NCBI GenBank assembly: GCA_903891165.1
Contig: CAITDR010000606.1
Span: 1-36,406 of the forward strand
Length of the DNA stretch: 36,406 nt
DNA from: an uncultured Pseudomonadota bacterium
GTDB taxonomy: Bacteria; Myxococcota_A; UBA796; SXON01
Reading direction: 5' to 3'
Positions 1 to 8,493 of the stretch are shown here, one piece after another (positions within the stretch are counted from its first letter, which is position 1; every line of letters begins with the position of its first letter). A program made the translations under genes and the position numbers. A model generated the notes under the pieces. It did no database searches. It saw only the letters and a program-made list of their open reading frames with translations, and was not told where the DNA came from.

Positions 1-1189
1 CCAACAGGTGCCCGAGCTGTTCCCGTCGGGCGGCAAGAAAAGCGTCCCTATCCGGGTGCGGCGTGGTGCGCAGCGGAATCCTCTCGACGACATTCAGTCC
101 AAAGCCTTCGAGGCCGACAATTTTGCGCGGGTTGTTGGTGAGCAGACGCAGGCTGGTCGCACCCAGGTCGCGGAGAATCTGCGCACCCGTTCCCATATCG
201 CGCAGGGCATCCTTGCCGGAGGGCGCGGCTTCGGGGCTCATGTGCTCGCGGAGGCGGGAGAGGAAGCGGTCCGGGGAGCCGCCGTCGATGTTCAGGTAGA
301 GGAGGATACCCCGATTTGTTTCGGAGATCGCCGAGAGGGCGGCGCGCAATTGCCCGCTGGAGTCCGAAGCCAGAGAGCGGAAGACGTCCACCGGACCGCA
401 GGCGGTCTGCACCCGGGCGAGTACCGGTGCCCCGGAGGGTTCCCCTTTCCATAGCGCGAGGTGCAGGCTTCCATCGTGAGAACGGTACACACGGCTTTGA
501 AAATTGCCGTACTCTTCCGTGGGAAAAGCCGCCTCCAAAACCCGCTCTACCTGGCGTTCCGTGCGCAGACGATAGCGGACGAGGTCTGCCACCGTCACGA
601 TGTGGATGTGGTGCTTGGCCCCGAAGCGCTCCAGGTCAGGCAGGCGTGCCATGGTGCCATCTTCGTTCATGATCTCGCAGATCACCCCCGAAGGATTCAG
701 CCCCGCCATCCTCGCCAGATCCACAGAACCTTCGGTCTGGCCGGTGCGGACCAACACCCCACCATTCCGGGCGCGAAGTGGGAAGACATGGCCAGGGGTG
801 ACCAGATCGTCGGGAACGGTGGCGGGATCGATGGCCACTTTCACCGTTTGTGCCCGGTCCGCGGCCGAGATTCCCGTGGTCACCCCTTCCCGCGCTTCGA
901 TGGACACCGTAAATGCGGTGGAGAAGGGCGAGCGGTTGTTGGTGGCCATCATCGGCAACGCGAGGCGATCCACCTGGGCTTCGGTCAAGGTGAGACAGAT
1001 CAGCCCGCGGCCATGGGTGGCCATAAAGTTGATCGCCTCCGGCGTCACCATCTCCGAGGCCATCGTCAGATCGCCTTCGTTTTCGCGATCTTCGTCGTCC
1101 ACGAGGATGACGATTTTACCAGCGCGGATGTCTTCAATGGCTACCTGTACCCGGCGGTCGGGATCGGGAGACATCACTTCGAATTCCAT
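1..1189 (-). CDS. ribBA: RibBA: DHBP synthase with degenerate GTP cyclohydrolase II half (3' end off the window)
   Basis: I translated this frame by hand from the ATG at 1189; it stays open to the left edge (396 visible codons), so only the extreme C-terminus is missing. The N-terminal half is a 3,4-dihydroxy-2-butanone-4-phosphate synthase, which makes the four-carbon unit of riboflavin from ribulose 5-phosphate. It keeps the acidic motif VDDEDRENEGDL, the THGRGLICL segment and the TPGHVFPLRA segment. The C-terminal half follows the GTP cyclohydrolase II fold and ends in the typical LLTNNPRK and GLEGFGL motifs. Its zinc/catalytic motif is eroded: the usual ECLTGDVFGSxRCDCG reads ACGPVDVFRSLASDSSG, so two of three zinc cysteines are Ser, and the RQEGRGIG loop reads NIDGGSPD. 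I infer an active RibB half and an inactive RibA half. The gene lies 9 bp after ribE and is last in the visible operon. Confidence 0.9.
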   Translation of the reverse strand, partial: MEFEVMSPDPDRRVQVAIEDIRAGKIVILVDDEDRENEGDLTMASEMVTPEAINFMATHGRGLICLTLTEAQVDRLALPMMATNNRSPFSTAFTVSIEAREGVTTGISAADRAQTVKVAIDPATVPDDLVTPGHVFPLRARNGGVLVRTGQTEGSVDLARMAGLNPSGVICEIMNEDGTMARLPDLERFGAKHHIHIVTVADLVRYRLRTERQVERVLEAAFPTEEYGNFQSRVYRSHDGSLHLALWKGEPSGAPVLARVQTACGPVDVFRSLASDSSGQLRAALSAISETNRGILLYLNIDGGSPDRFLSRLREHMSPEAAPSGKDALRDMGTGAQILRDLGATSLRLLTNNPRKIVGLEGFGLNVVERIPLRTTPHPDRDAFLAARREQLGHLL

Positions 1190-1198
1190 AGGTCCTCT

Positions 1199-1828
1199 CT
1201 ATGCGAAGCCGTGTTCGCGAAGTTTATTCAAATCCAGACCGCCGCCAGGGGCGCCCAAAAGGCGCTCCACATATTTGGCAAGCAGGTCTACCTCCAGGTT
1301 GACCCGATCCCCCGGCCGCAGCGCGGCGAGGCGGGTCACCGTCTGGGTGTGCGGGATAATTCCCACCGAAAATCGACTTCCTTCTACGGAATTGACCGTC
1401 AGGCTCACTCCGTCGATGCAGATACTGCCCTTGGCCACGATGTAGCGGGCCAATTCCGAAGGAGCCTCGATCTCGATGCCCAGCCAGCCCGGCTGGGGGG
1501 TCAAAGAACGAAGCACCCCCACCCCATCCACATGGCCCTGGACGATGTGCCCCCCCAGGCGATCTCCGAGGCGCAAAGCGCGCTCCAGGTGGACGTTCTG
1601 CCCAACACTTCGGTGGCCCCAGGTGGTCCGACGCAGCGTCTCCTCCCCTGCCGTCACCTGAAAACCGGCCGCATCCATGGCTTCCACGGTCAGACAGACG
1701 CCGTCACAGGCAATACTCTCGCCCAGCTCCAGACCGGTGTAGGGCGCATTGATCCAGAGCAGACGCCCCGTTCCTGCGGATCGGATACTGCGAAGGGTGC
1801 CCAGAGCACTGACCAGTCCGGTAAACAT
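1199..1828 (-). CDS. ribE: Riboflavin synthase, alpha subunit
   Basis: A 209-residue protein starting with the family hallmark MFTGLV. Two lumazine-binding repeats are visible: roughly residues 1-97, and 98-200 beginning at HIVQGHVDGVG. The enzyme dismutates two 6,7-dimethyl-8-ribityllumazine molecules into riboflavin and the pyrimidine precursor. Length matches the family. It lies 3 bp downstream of ribD and 9 bp upstream of ribBA, so the three are almost certainly co-transcribed. The lumazine synthase gene (ribH) that usually follows ribBA would lie beyond the left edge. This gene is often labelled ribC or ribE depending on the species. Confidence 0.96.
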   Translation of the reverse strand: MFTGLVSALGTLRSIRSAGTGRLLWINAPYTGLELGESIACDGVCLTVEAMDAAGFQVTAGEETLRRTTWGHRSVGQNVHLERALRLGDRLGGHIVQGHVDGVGVLRSLTPQPGWLGIEIEAPSELARYIVAKGSICIDGVSLTVNSVEGSRFSVGIIPHTQTVTRLAALRPGDRVNLEVDLLAKYVERLLGAPGGGLDLNKLREHGFA

Positions 1829-1831
1829 CGT

Positions 1832-2920
1832 TCAGCCGCGACTCGGGTAGTCCGCCGGAAGGCGCCCGTCCAGGTCCGCCTCCAGGCGAAGGTGGAGATC
1901 CTCGCCCACGGGGGCACTGCTTACAAAGCGGAAGGCGGGCGCCGAGGAGAGGTGAAAGCCCGGTCCCGACATCAGACCCGCCGAGCCGCCCAGGAGCCGC
2001 CCGTTGACAAAAAGCTCCAGCACGTCCACGAGGTCCCCGTCCAGAAGTGACCGGTGTACCTGGCCGCCCCCCTCCGCGAGTACCCGATGATAGCCCCGGC
2101 GGGCCAATTCGCGAAGAACATCCTGGATCGGTAGACGATCCTGCTGGAGGGGGAGGCGGACAAGATCTGCCGGCAGCTCACGTTCTTCCGCCTGCTCGCC
2201 ACAAAAGATCAGAGGCTTTCGCCGAAGCAATTTTGAATCGGCCGGAATGCGGAGCTGGCTGTCCAGCACCACAGGACGGGCATCCCGCCCACCCGGGATC
2301 CGCGTCGTCAGCTCGGGATCATCGGCAAGCACCGTGCCGATGCCGACCAAAACGGCGTCATGCCGATCTCTCAGGTGGTGGGCCGCCTCGCGCGCCGCCG
2401 GGCCGGTGATCCATCGGCTTTCTCGATAGTCCGAGGCAATTCTTCCATCCAAGCTCATCCCGGCCTTCAGGCTGACCATCGGCAGCCCAAGGAGCGTAGA
2501 CCGGAAAAAGCCAAGATTCATCCTTCGACAATCCTGCCCCCGCAGCCCCACATCCACCTGAATTCCGGCCTCGCGAAGACGACGCACCCCCGCCCCAGAC
2601 ACCAAGGGAAAGGGATCGATCGTACCCACAACAACACGACGGATCCCGGCTTTGATCAAGGCATCGGTGCAGGGTGGGGTGCGCCCCCAGTGGCAGCAAG
2701 GCTCCAGGGTGACGTACATCGTCGCGCCTTCCGCCGGGCCGCTCACCTGTCGCAACGCGTTCACCTCGGCGTGATCCTGGCCAGGAGGCTGGGTAAAACC
2801 CTCTGCCAGCAGCTCGCCGTCGCGGACGATCACCGCCCCCACCACCGGGTTGGGCGCTGTACGTCCCAGCCCTCGTGCTGCCACCTCCAGCGCCAGCCCC
2901 ATCCACCGGGCATCGCTCAC
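1832..2920 (-). CDS. ribD: Bifunctional riboflavin deaminase/reductase RibD
   Basis: A 362-residue bifunctional cytosolic enzyme for the second and third steps of riboflavin synthesis. The N-terminal deaminase domain (about 1-145) has the zinc site: HAEV near residue 50 and the PCCHWGRTPPC motif with two zinc cysteines. The C-terminal reductase domain (about 148-355) carries SLDGRIA, an ITGPAAREAAH segment and the NADPH-site segment VLAEGGGQVH. Its ATG overlaps the stop of nrdR by 4 bp, which suggests translational coupling. Length is normal for the fused form, and both active sites look intact. Confidence 0.97.
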   Translation of the reverse strand: MSDARWMGLALEVAARGLGRTAPNPVVGAVIVRDGELLAEGFTQPPGQDHAEVNALRQVSGPAEGATMYVTLEPCCHWGRTPPCTDALIKAGIRRVVVGTIDPFPLVSGAGVRRLREAGIQVDVGLRGQDCRRMNLGFFRSTLLGLPMVSLKAGMSLDGRIASDYRESRWITGPAAREAAHHLRDRHDAVLVGIGTVLADDPELTTRIPGGRDARPVVLDSQLRIPADSKLLRRKPLIFCGEQAEERELPADLVRLPLQQDRLPIQDVLRELARRGYHRVLAEGGGQVHRSLLDGDLVDVLELFVNGRLLGGSAGLMSGPGFHLSSAPAFRFVSSAPVGEDLHLRLEADLDGRLPADYPSRG

Positions 2921-3366
2921 TGATCCTCCAGCAGCGGGCGAAGCACCTCCATAAAATCTTGAGGGCTGCCCAAGGCCTGGTAGACCGACGCAAAGCGGAT
3001 GTAAGCCACCGGATCCATCCCCCGCAATTCTTCAAGGGCCACCTTACCGATCTCGTGGGTACTCACCTCACGCTCGGCACGACGGGCCAGCTGCTGCTCT
3101 ACCCGGCCAACCGCCGCATCAATCGCCTCTTCCGAGATCGGGCGCTTTCTGCAGGCGAGGCGAATGCCCTCCCCCAGCTTGTCGCGATCAAAGGGCTCAC
3201 GGCGCCCATCCCGCTTCACCACCATGGGCATACGGACTTCTGCCCGCTCAAAGGTGGTAAAGCGATGACTACAACTGATACACTCCCGACGACGGCGCAC
3301 AGAGTCCCGGGACTCCCGAGAGTCCACCACGCGGGTCTCTTCGTGCTGGCAGGCGGGACACTGCAC
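2917..3366 (-). CDS. nrdR: Transcriptional repressor NrdR
   Basis: A 149-residue zinc-ribbon/ATP-cone regulator that represses ribonucleotide reductase genes according to ATP/dATP level. The zinc ribbon is at the N-terminus: C3-P-A-C6 and C31-I-S-C34 type pairs around the RRRRECISC segment. The ATP-cone follows from about residue 46 (VVKRDGRREPFDRDKL). The start is a GTG immediately after the glyA stop codon; the next gene, ribD, overlaps its stop by 4 bp. The glyA-nrdR-rib order is common in proteobacteria and related lineages. No NrdR-box was identified in this window. Confidence 0.96.
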   Translation of the reverse strand: MQCPACQHEETRVVDSRESRDSVRRRRECISCSHRFTTFERAEVRMPMVVKRDGRREPFDRDKLGEGIRLACRKRPISEEAIDAAVGRVEQQLARRAEREVSTHEIGKVALEELRGMDPVAYIRFASVYQALGSPQDFMEVLRPLLEDQ

Positions 3367-4614
3367 CTACAGCCCCGGCACCGGAAAGCCGGCGGTCAAA
3401 GCCTGGACCCGCTGACGTACCGACGCAAGCACTTCGGGCTTCTGCCAGCCTTCCAGGGCCTCGGTGATCCACAGGGCAATCTGGCGCGCCTCGGCCTTGC
3501 CCATACCCCGGGTGGTCATCGCCGGACTGCCGATCCGGACGCCGCTGGTGATAAAGGGGCTGCGCTTTTCGTTCGGTACGGTGTTTTTATTGACGGTAAT
3601 CCCTGCTTTTCCGAGTGCCTCTTCGGCATCTTTCCCCGAGTAAGGCCGCTCCGAAAAGTCCAGCAACATCAGGTGGTTGTCGGTACCGCCGGAGACCAGT
3701 GCAAAACCCTGCTCCATCAGGGTCTCGGCCATCACCTGTGCATTCTCCAGTACCTTCGCCGAGTAGTCCTTGAAGGAGGGCCGGAGCGCCTCGCCAAAGG
3801 CCACTGCCTTGCCCGCGATCACATGCAGCAGCGGCCCGCCCTGAAGGCCGGGGAACACCGCCGAATTCAGGCCTTTCATGCGGTCGGCCTTGGCCAACAC
3901 CAGCCCCCCACGCGGACCGCGAAGGGTCTTATGTGTAGTGGTCGATACATAGTCGGCATGCGGGAAGGGGTTGGGGTGATGCCCCGTGGCCACCAAGCCC
4001 GCCACATGCGCAATGTCGGCCACCAGGATGGCGCCCACTTCGTCGGCAACCGAGCGGAAAGCGGCAAAATCCCAGAAGCGCGGGTAGGCTGAGGCGCCGG
4101 TCATGATCAACTTCGGGCGCTCACGTAGGGCCACCTCGCGCACCTGATCCATGTCAATTCGTCCGGAAGCATCCACACGATAATGCACCGCATGGTAGAT
4201 TTTCCCGGAGGAATTCGCCGACGATCCGTGGGTGAGGTGCCCGCCGTTGGAGAGGTCCAGCCCCAGGAGCACATCGCCTGGTTTCAGGGTGGCCAGGTAG
4301 ATGGCACCGTTGGCCTGTGCGCCGGAGTGGGGCTGCACATTCGCACCAATCTCGCAGCCGTCAACCTGAAAAAGCTGGATGGCGCGACTGCGGGCCAGCT
4401 CCTCTATTTTGTCCACCTCTTCGCAGCCACCGTAGTAGCGCTTTCCCGGCAATCCCTCGGCATATTTGTTGGTAAGCACCGAGCCGGTGGCCTCCATCAC
4501 CGCCGCTGAGGTGTAGTTCTCCGAAGCGATCAGCTCCAGATCCTCACGCTGGCGACGGCGTTCCGACTGGATAATGTGGAAAATATCGGGATCGGTAGCT
4601 TCGAGCGCGCTCAT
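3367..4614 (-). CDS. glyA: Serine hydroxymethyltransferase
   Basis: A 415-residue PLP enzyme that interconverts serine and glycine while loading one-carbon units on tetrahydrofolate. The PLP lysine is K229 in the signature [14 protein letters not shown]. Also visible are the N-terminal IASENYTS motif, the [11 protein letters not shown] segment and the [10 protein letters not shown] segment with the PLP-contacting Asp and His. Length is typical of bacterial enzymes. Its start codon overlaps the stop of rpiB by 4 bp and its stop abuts the nrdR GTG, so it sits inside one operon. Confidence 0.98.
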   Translation of the reverse strand: MSALEATDPDIFHIIQSERRRQREDLELIASENYTSAAVMEATGSVLTNKYAEGLPGKRYYGGCEEVDKIEELARSRAIQLFQVDGCEIGANVQPHSGAQANGAIYLATLKPGDVLLGLDLSNGGHLTHGSSANSSGKIYHAVHYRVDASGRIDMDQVREVALRERPKLIMTGASAYPRFWDFAAFRSVADEVGAILVADIAHVAGLVATGHHPNPFPHADYVSTTTHKTLRGPRGGLVLAKADRMKGLNSAVFPGLQGGPLLHVIAGKAVAFGEALRPSFKDYSAKVLENAQVMAETLMEQGFALVSGGTDNHLMLLDFSERPYSGKDAEEALGKAGITVNKNTVPNEKRSPFITSGVRIGSPAMTTRGMGKAEARQIALWITEALEGWQKPEVLASVRQRVQALTAGFPVPGL

Positions 4615-5057
4615 ACATCCTTCCTGTCGAGTGCCTGGATCATGCCCACCCGCCGGGCATGGCGGCCACCCTCATAGGGGGTGGAAAGAAAAATTTCAAG
4701 GATCTGCGCCGCCAATCCAGGTCCCACCACCCGCTCGCCCAGGCAAAGCACATTGGCGTCGTTGTGTTGGCGGGTAGCCGCTGCGGTGAAGCCTTCCGAG
4801 ACCACCGCTGCCCGGACGCCGGGAATCCGGTTGGCGACCATGGCCATACCCTGGCCGGTGCCACAGACGAGAAGCCCAAAATCAGCGTTGCCCGCCGATA
4901 CCTGGCGGGCAACGGCCACGGCGTAGTCGGGGTAGTCCACCGAGGCGCTCTCCAGGGTGCCCAGGTCCTCCACCTCACGACCGGACTTCCGAAGCTGCTC
5001 CACTAGCACTTTTTTCAAGCTCAACCCGGCATGATCACTGCCTGCAACAACGCGCAT
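4611..5057 (-). CDS. rpiB: Ribose-5-phosphate isomerase B
   Basis: A 148-residue RpiB/LacAB-type isomerase converting ribose 5-phosphate to ribulose 5-phosphate, the direct substrate of the RibB domain encoded downstream. The start [11 protein letters not shown] gives the family N-terminus; a longer frame from 5099 would overlap fabF and is less likely. The catalytic cysteine is C65 in [10 protein letters not shown], and the [12 protein letters not shown] motif follows. The gene starts 2 bp after fabF and overlaps glyA by 4 bp. The rpiB-glyA-nrdR-rib order is a known conserved cluster. Confidence 0.95.
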   Translation of the reverse strand: MRVVAGSDHAGLSLKKVLVEQLRKSGREVEDLGTLESASVDYPDYAVAVARQVSAGNADFGLLVCGTGQGMAMVANRIPGVRAAVVSEGFTAAATRQHNDANVLCLGERVVGPGLAAQILEIFLSTPYEGGRHARRVGMIQALDRKDV

Positions 5058-5059
5058 CT

Positions 5060-6298
5060 TCACTCCTCCCAGCGACGGAACACCAGCGTGGCATTGCAAC
5101 CACCAAAGCCGAAGGCGTTGGAGAGCACCACCTGAGGGTTCGTCCGTCGCGCATGGTTGGGAACGTAGTCCAGGTCACAGTTTGGATCCGGATGGCTCAG
5201 GTTTGCGGTGGGCGGAAGGATCCCGGTGCGCAGGGCCATCACGGCCGCCACCGCTTCGACACCGCCCGCAGCCCCCAACAGGTGCCCGGTCACACTTTTG
5301 GTGCTGGAGATCGCCAGCTTGCGCGCGTGATCCCCAAAAACACTCTTAATCGCCTGCGTTTCGTTTACGTCGTTCTGAGGGGTGGATGTGCCATGGGCAT
5401 TGATATAGTCCACCTGTTCCGGCTGCAGACCCGCCGAACGCAGAGCCATCCGCATACAGCGAGCGGCACCGGCGCCAGCGGGAGCCGGAGCGGTGTCGTG
5501 GAAGGCATCGTTGGTCAGGCCATAGCCCACCAGCTCGGCCAGGATCGTTCCTCCCCGACGCTGTGCGTGCTCCAGCTCCTCCAAAACAAGAATTCCCGAG
5601 CCTTCGCCCATGACAAAGCCATCGCGGTCGGCATCAAAGGGGCGACTGGCCGTGGCGGGATCGTCGTTACGTTTGGACAGGGCTTTCATGACCGCAAAGC
5701 CGTTGAGTCCCAGTGGGATTACTGCGGCCTCGGCACCCCCGGCAAAAATGCGATCGGCGTCGCCCGCGCGGATCGCCCGCCAGGCTTCGCCGATGGAATG
5801 GTTGCCGGTGGCGCAGGCGGTGCTCACGCAGAGCGAAGGCCCCTGAGCGCCGAAATGCAGCGCCAGCTGCCCACAGGCCATATTCGTGAGCGCGCGGGGG
5901 ATAAAGAGGGGGGAAAGCCCCTTGTAGCCTTCCTGAGCAAACAGATCTGCGCCGGTCACGATCTCATGGAGACCGCCAATCCCCGTGCCCACATAGATGC
6001 CCAGGCGTTCATCGCCCTCGGCATCCGGTCTGATACCCGCCATGGCCGCGGCTTCTATCGAAGCCACCATGGCATATTGCGTAAACAGATCCTGTCGACG
6101 CGCCTGTTTGCGCCCGAGGATCCCGTCCACGTCAAAGTTTTTGACCTCGGCGGCGATACGCACAGGGTATTGAGAGGCGTCAAAGCGCCGGATCAGCCCC
6201 ACGCCAGAGCGCCCCGCCACCATGGCATCCCAGGTGGCGGCGACATCATTGCCGCATGGGGTGACCGCACCGAGGCCGGTAACTACGACCCTGCGCAA
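5060..6298 (-). CDS. fabF: Beta-ketoacyl-ACP synthase II
   Basis: A 412-residue condensing enzyme of type II fatty-acid synthesis that elongates acyl-ACP with malonyl-ACP. The Cys-His-His triad is clear: C162 in STACATG, H302 in INAHGTST and H339 in SVTGHLLGAAGG, with K334 between the histidines. The C-terminal GFGGCNA motif is present, and length matches FabF. It lies 20 bp after acpP, its protein substrate carrier, and 2 bp before rpiB. The Cys-His-His rather than Cys-His-Asn triad separates it from FabH. Confidence 0.97.
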   Translation of the reverse strand: MRRVVVTGLGAVTPCGNDVAATWDAMVAGRSGVGLIRRFDASQYPVRIAAEVKNFDVDGILGRKQARRQDLFTQYAMVASIEAAAMAGIRPDAEGDERLGIYVGTGIGGLHEIVTGADLFAQEGYKGLSPLFIPRALTNMACGQLALHFGAQGPSLCVSTACATGNHSIGEAWRAIRAGDADRIFAGGAEAAVIPLGLNGFAVMKALSKRNDDPATASRPFDADRDGFVMGEGSGILVLEELEHAQRRGGTILAELVGYGLTNDAFHDTAPAPAGAGAARCMRMALRSAGLQPEQVDYINAHGTSTPQNDVNETQAIKSVFGDHARKLAISSTKSVTGHLLGAAGGVEAVAAVMALRTGILPPTANLSHPDPNCDLDYVPNHARRTNPQVVLSNAFGFGGCNATLVFRRWEE

Positions 6299-6318
6299 TG
6301 GACCTCCGAAGGCGAGCT

Positions 6319-6576
<258 letters not shown>

Positions 6577-6598
6577 TTAAGCGTTCGAAAATTTCACA

Positions 6599-6614
6599 TC
6601 CCGCCGAAGCGGGA
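6599..6614 (-). terminator. UUCG-tetraloop hairpin between rpmF and acpP (possible attenuator)
   Basis: Read on the minus strand, a 6-bp stem TCCCGC/GCGGGA closes a TTCG loop, giving the very stable C(UUCG)G tetraloop. It is followed by TGTGAAATTTTCG, a weak T-run. It lies just after the rpmF stop and about 30 bp before the acpP start. It could be a partial terminator, a processing site or an mRNA stabiliser that sets different levels of L32 and ACP. Confidence 0.5.
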
Positions 6615-6621
6615 AGCTTGA

Positions 6622-6831
6622 TCAGGAGGAAGCCTCAGCAGAGCCGGCATCCGCATCCTGAAAGACCGCGCGCCCCTTGTAGAAACCACAAGAAGGGCAG
6701 ACGTGGTGGCGCTGCGACAGGTTGCCACAATTCGGGCAATCCTGCACGGCGTGGTGGTTGATGGCGAGGTGATCATGAGAGCGCCGGATATTGCGCACGC
6801 TGCGCGAGGTGCGCTTCTTGGGTACAGGCAC
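6622..6831 (-). CDS. rpmF: Large ribosomal subunit protein bL32
   Basis: A 69-residue ribosomal protein. The N-terminus (M)PVPKKRTSRSVRNIRRSH is the family signature, and a zinc-ribbon follows with CPNCGNL and CPSCGFY pairs. I chose the GTG at 6831 because a GGAG Shine-Dalgarno lies 6 bases upstream and the protein then begins as bL32 does; the open frame reaches further back into yceD. The C-terminal tail is acidic and Ser/Ala-rich (DADAGSAEASS), a mild extension. It follows yceD, the usual partner of rpmF across bacteria. Confidence 0.94.
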   Translation of the reverse strand: MPVPKKRTSRSVRNIRRSHDHLAINHHAVQDCPNCGNLSQRHHVCPSCGFYKGRAVFQDADAGSAEASS

Positions 6832-6871
6832 GAGGGACTCCGTTGTCGCCCGGAAAGACGGGGCTGGCGGT

Positions 6872-7456
6872 TTAACGGGGCGGCTTGAATCCGGCGAGGG
6901 CTGCAAAGGGGTTCTCTGCAGCCATTCCATCATCCAGCGTTCCTGCTACAGAACGCCACCGCTCCAAACATTCAACTTCAAAGGCACTATCTACATCAGA
7001 ACATCGTAAAGAGACCGGGCGTTCCAGAGCAAAAAACTCTCTGACCACATCCCGCAGGTCCAGGGCCACACCATCATACTCGCCCTGGTCATCGACCGGC
7101 TGCGGAAGATCGATCGGCATCGGAAAATCCCCATCCGCATCCTCTTCCCGCTCGGGAAGGGTGGAGACCGGAGAGTACAGGCAGTCCACTTTTCCCACGA
7201 TCGGCAGGGCCAGGACACGCCGACAGCGATCGCAGGGCAGGGTCGCAAGACCACTGACTTCTCCGCGTACAACGAAGTGTACACCCGAATGGCGGGTAAT
7301 CTTAAGGCGCCCCTTGAGCTCCTCCACCGACCCTTCAGCCCCCTCCCCTGCGGGTGCAACGGCCCACGCGCCCAGCTCGACCTGGAGCCCATGCGGGGGC
7401 ACCGCATCGGGAGCGAGGCGTGGGAAGGTAGGGACGGTATCTGTGGAGCTAGACAT
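6872..7456 (-). CDS. yceD: YceD/DUF177 family protein
   Basis: A 194-residue DUF177 protein. The family cysteines appear in LPCDRCRRVL near residue 75 and again in SLRCSDVD and VECLER. The C-terminus ends with the recurring NPFAALAGFK motif. This family is nearly always beside rpmF and has been linked to 23S rRNA accumulation in E. coli and plants; the molecular role is not settled. It lies 40 bp upstream of the rpmF start and 33 bp downstream of the radical-SAM-like gene. Confidence 0.9.
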   Translation of the reverse strand: MSSSTDTVPTFPRLAPDAVPPHGLQVELGAWAVAPAGEGAEGSVEELKGRLKITRHSGVHFVVRGEVSGLATLPCDRCRRVLALPIVGKVDCLYSPVSTLPEREEDADGDFPMPIDLPQPVDDQGEYDGVALDLRDVVREFFALERPVSLRCSDVDSAFEVECLERWRSVAGTLDDGMAAENPFAALAGFKPPR

Positions 7457-7489
7457 GCAGCCGCGCGGCTAACCGATCCTGGGCCTCTG

Positions 7490-8395
7490 TCAAGGCATCA
7501 GGTCCGGGTGGTGGCAGACCCGGTCACAACGACGGATCCGATCGTGGTGGGCGGCCAGCTGCTGGGAAAGCTGGTCGAAGGAGGAGGAGGCAGCGACTGC
7601 TCCAGGATGAAAAGGGCAGGAACGAACCGATCGATCCGTCATCACCTCCAGCTGGCCTCCCACCGGACAGCGCCCCCCGTGCCGGGGACTGCCGGGCTGG
7701 CCGTCTTCCATCTCCCGCAGCCCCGCCAGCACAGTCGGAGGGGTGATATGGAAGGGAGGACGCTCCAATGCCAGAAGATCAACCATCACCGACTGACGAC
7801 TATCCCAGGCCGGCCCCACCCAGGGAGGCAGGACCCGCACCCGGTCCACGCCCAGCTCCTTCGCCTCTCGGAAGATCCCCGGCAGCTCTCGGGCAGACTC
7901 CAGGCGAAACACCGCCTCGATCCCTACTTTCAGGGGCACCTTCCGATCCGCACGCGCCCGCAGGATAGCGCGGACAGCGTCGTGGGTGACCGCCAGCGGC
8001 TCTTCACAGAGCTGCTCATGGCTGGCGGCTCCGGCCATGCGGATCCACAGGCTATCCAAGCCGTCATCCACCAGCCCCTCGGCGGCACGCAGGCTCAACC
8101 CGCTGCCTGCGGTGCGCAGCGTGGTCGGCGCCTCCAAACGATGGCAGAAGCGGATCAGACTGGAGACAAGCGGGTTTCCCACCCGCCCCACCAACACGGT
8201 AGGCAGCACCCCGGCCCAGGTATAGAGCTCTACCAGCTGGGTCTGCCAGGCTTCCACGTTCAGATCGGTCGCGGGCAGCGGGCCGGGCGCGTCCAGGTCG
8301 TCCAGACGAAGAAGCAGCCGCGATGGCCGAGAAGCCCCACGTAGACGTCGGAAACGTGCCCGCAGATCGATCCAGCCCTTCTCCAGCAGCTTCAC
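7490..8395 (-). CDS. Radical-SAM/SPASM-like protein lacking the SAM-cluster cysteines
   Basis: A 301-residue protein that reads like a radical SAM TIM barrel. It has a beta strand at about 26-33 (RLLLRLDD), a helix EAWQTQLVELYTWAG, then VLVGRVGNPLVSSLIRFC in the place of the usual GGEP-type segment, LVDDGLDSLWIRMAG as the next strand, and a late AKELGVDRVRVLPP strand. No CX3CX2C motif exists; its expected place near residues 33-45 has no cysteine. The only cysteines are 84, 130, 243, 260, 290 and 294. The last four (GGRCPVGGQ, VRSCPFHPG, CDRVC) resemble a SPASM auxiliary-cluster region. The GTG start has a strong GGGGAGG Shine-Dalgarno 5 bases upstream. It is first in the minus operon, ahead of yceD. 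The function is unknown; I infer a catalytically repurposed radical SAM relative. Confidence 0.7.
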   Translation of the reverse strand: MKLLEKGWIDLRARFRRLRGASRPSRLLLRLDDLDAPGPLPATDLNVEAWQTQLVELYTWAGVLPTVLVGRVGNPLVSSLIRFCHRLEAPTTLRTAGSGLSLRAAEGLVDDGLDSLWIRMAGAASHEQLCEEPLAVTHDAVRAILRARADRKVPLKVGIEAVFRLESARELPGIFREAKELGVDRVRVLPPWVGPAWDSRQSVMVDLLALERPPFHITPPTVLAGLREMEDGQPGSPRHGGRCPVGGQLEVMTDRSVRSCPFHPGAVAASSSFDQLSQQLAAHHDRIRRCDRVCHHPDLMP

Positions 8396-8493
8396 CCGAA
8401 CCTCCCCGATGGCCTCTAACGACCTTTGCCCACACGCGCCCCGCCTCGCGCTGTTGGCGGCCGCAGGTTAACCGCCGCGCCTCGGAAAGAACC

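Noticed and set aside
1190-1198. An FMN riboswitch ahead of a rib gene
   Set aside because: Gaps between nrdR, ribD, ribE and ribBA are 9 bp or less or overlap, so there is no room for an RFN element in the visible part of the operon.
461-2050. A long plus-strand open frame opposite ribBA, ribE and ribD
   Set aside because: It runs antisense to three well-recognised enzymes, its product has no recognisable motif, and its composition is that of a shadow frame in GC-rich DNA.
2875-4092. A long plus-strand open frame opposite nrdR and glyA
   Set aside because: Antisense to two conserved genes; no domain, no Shine-Dalgarno, and residue content typical of a reversed codon pattern.
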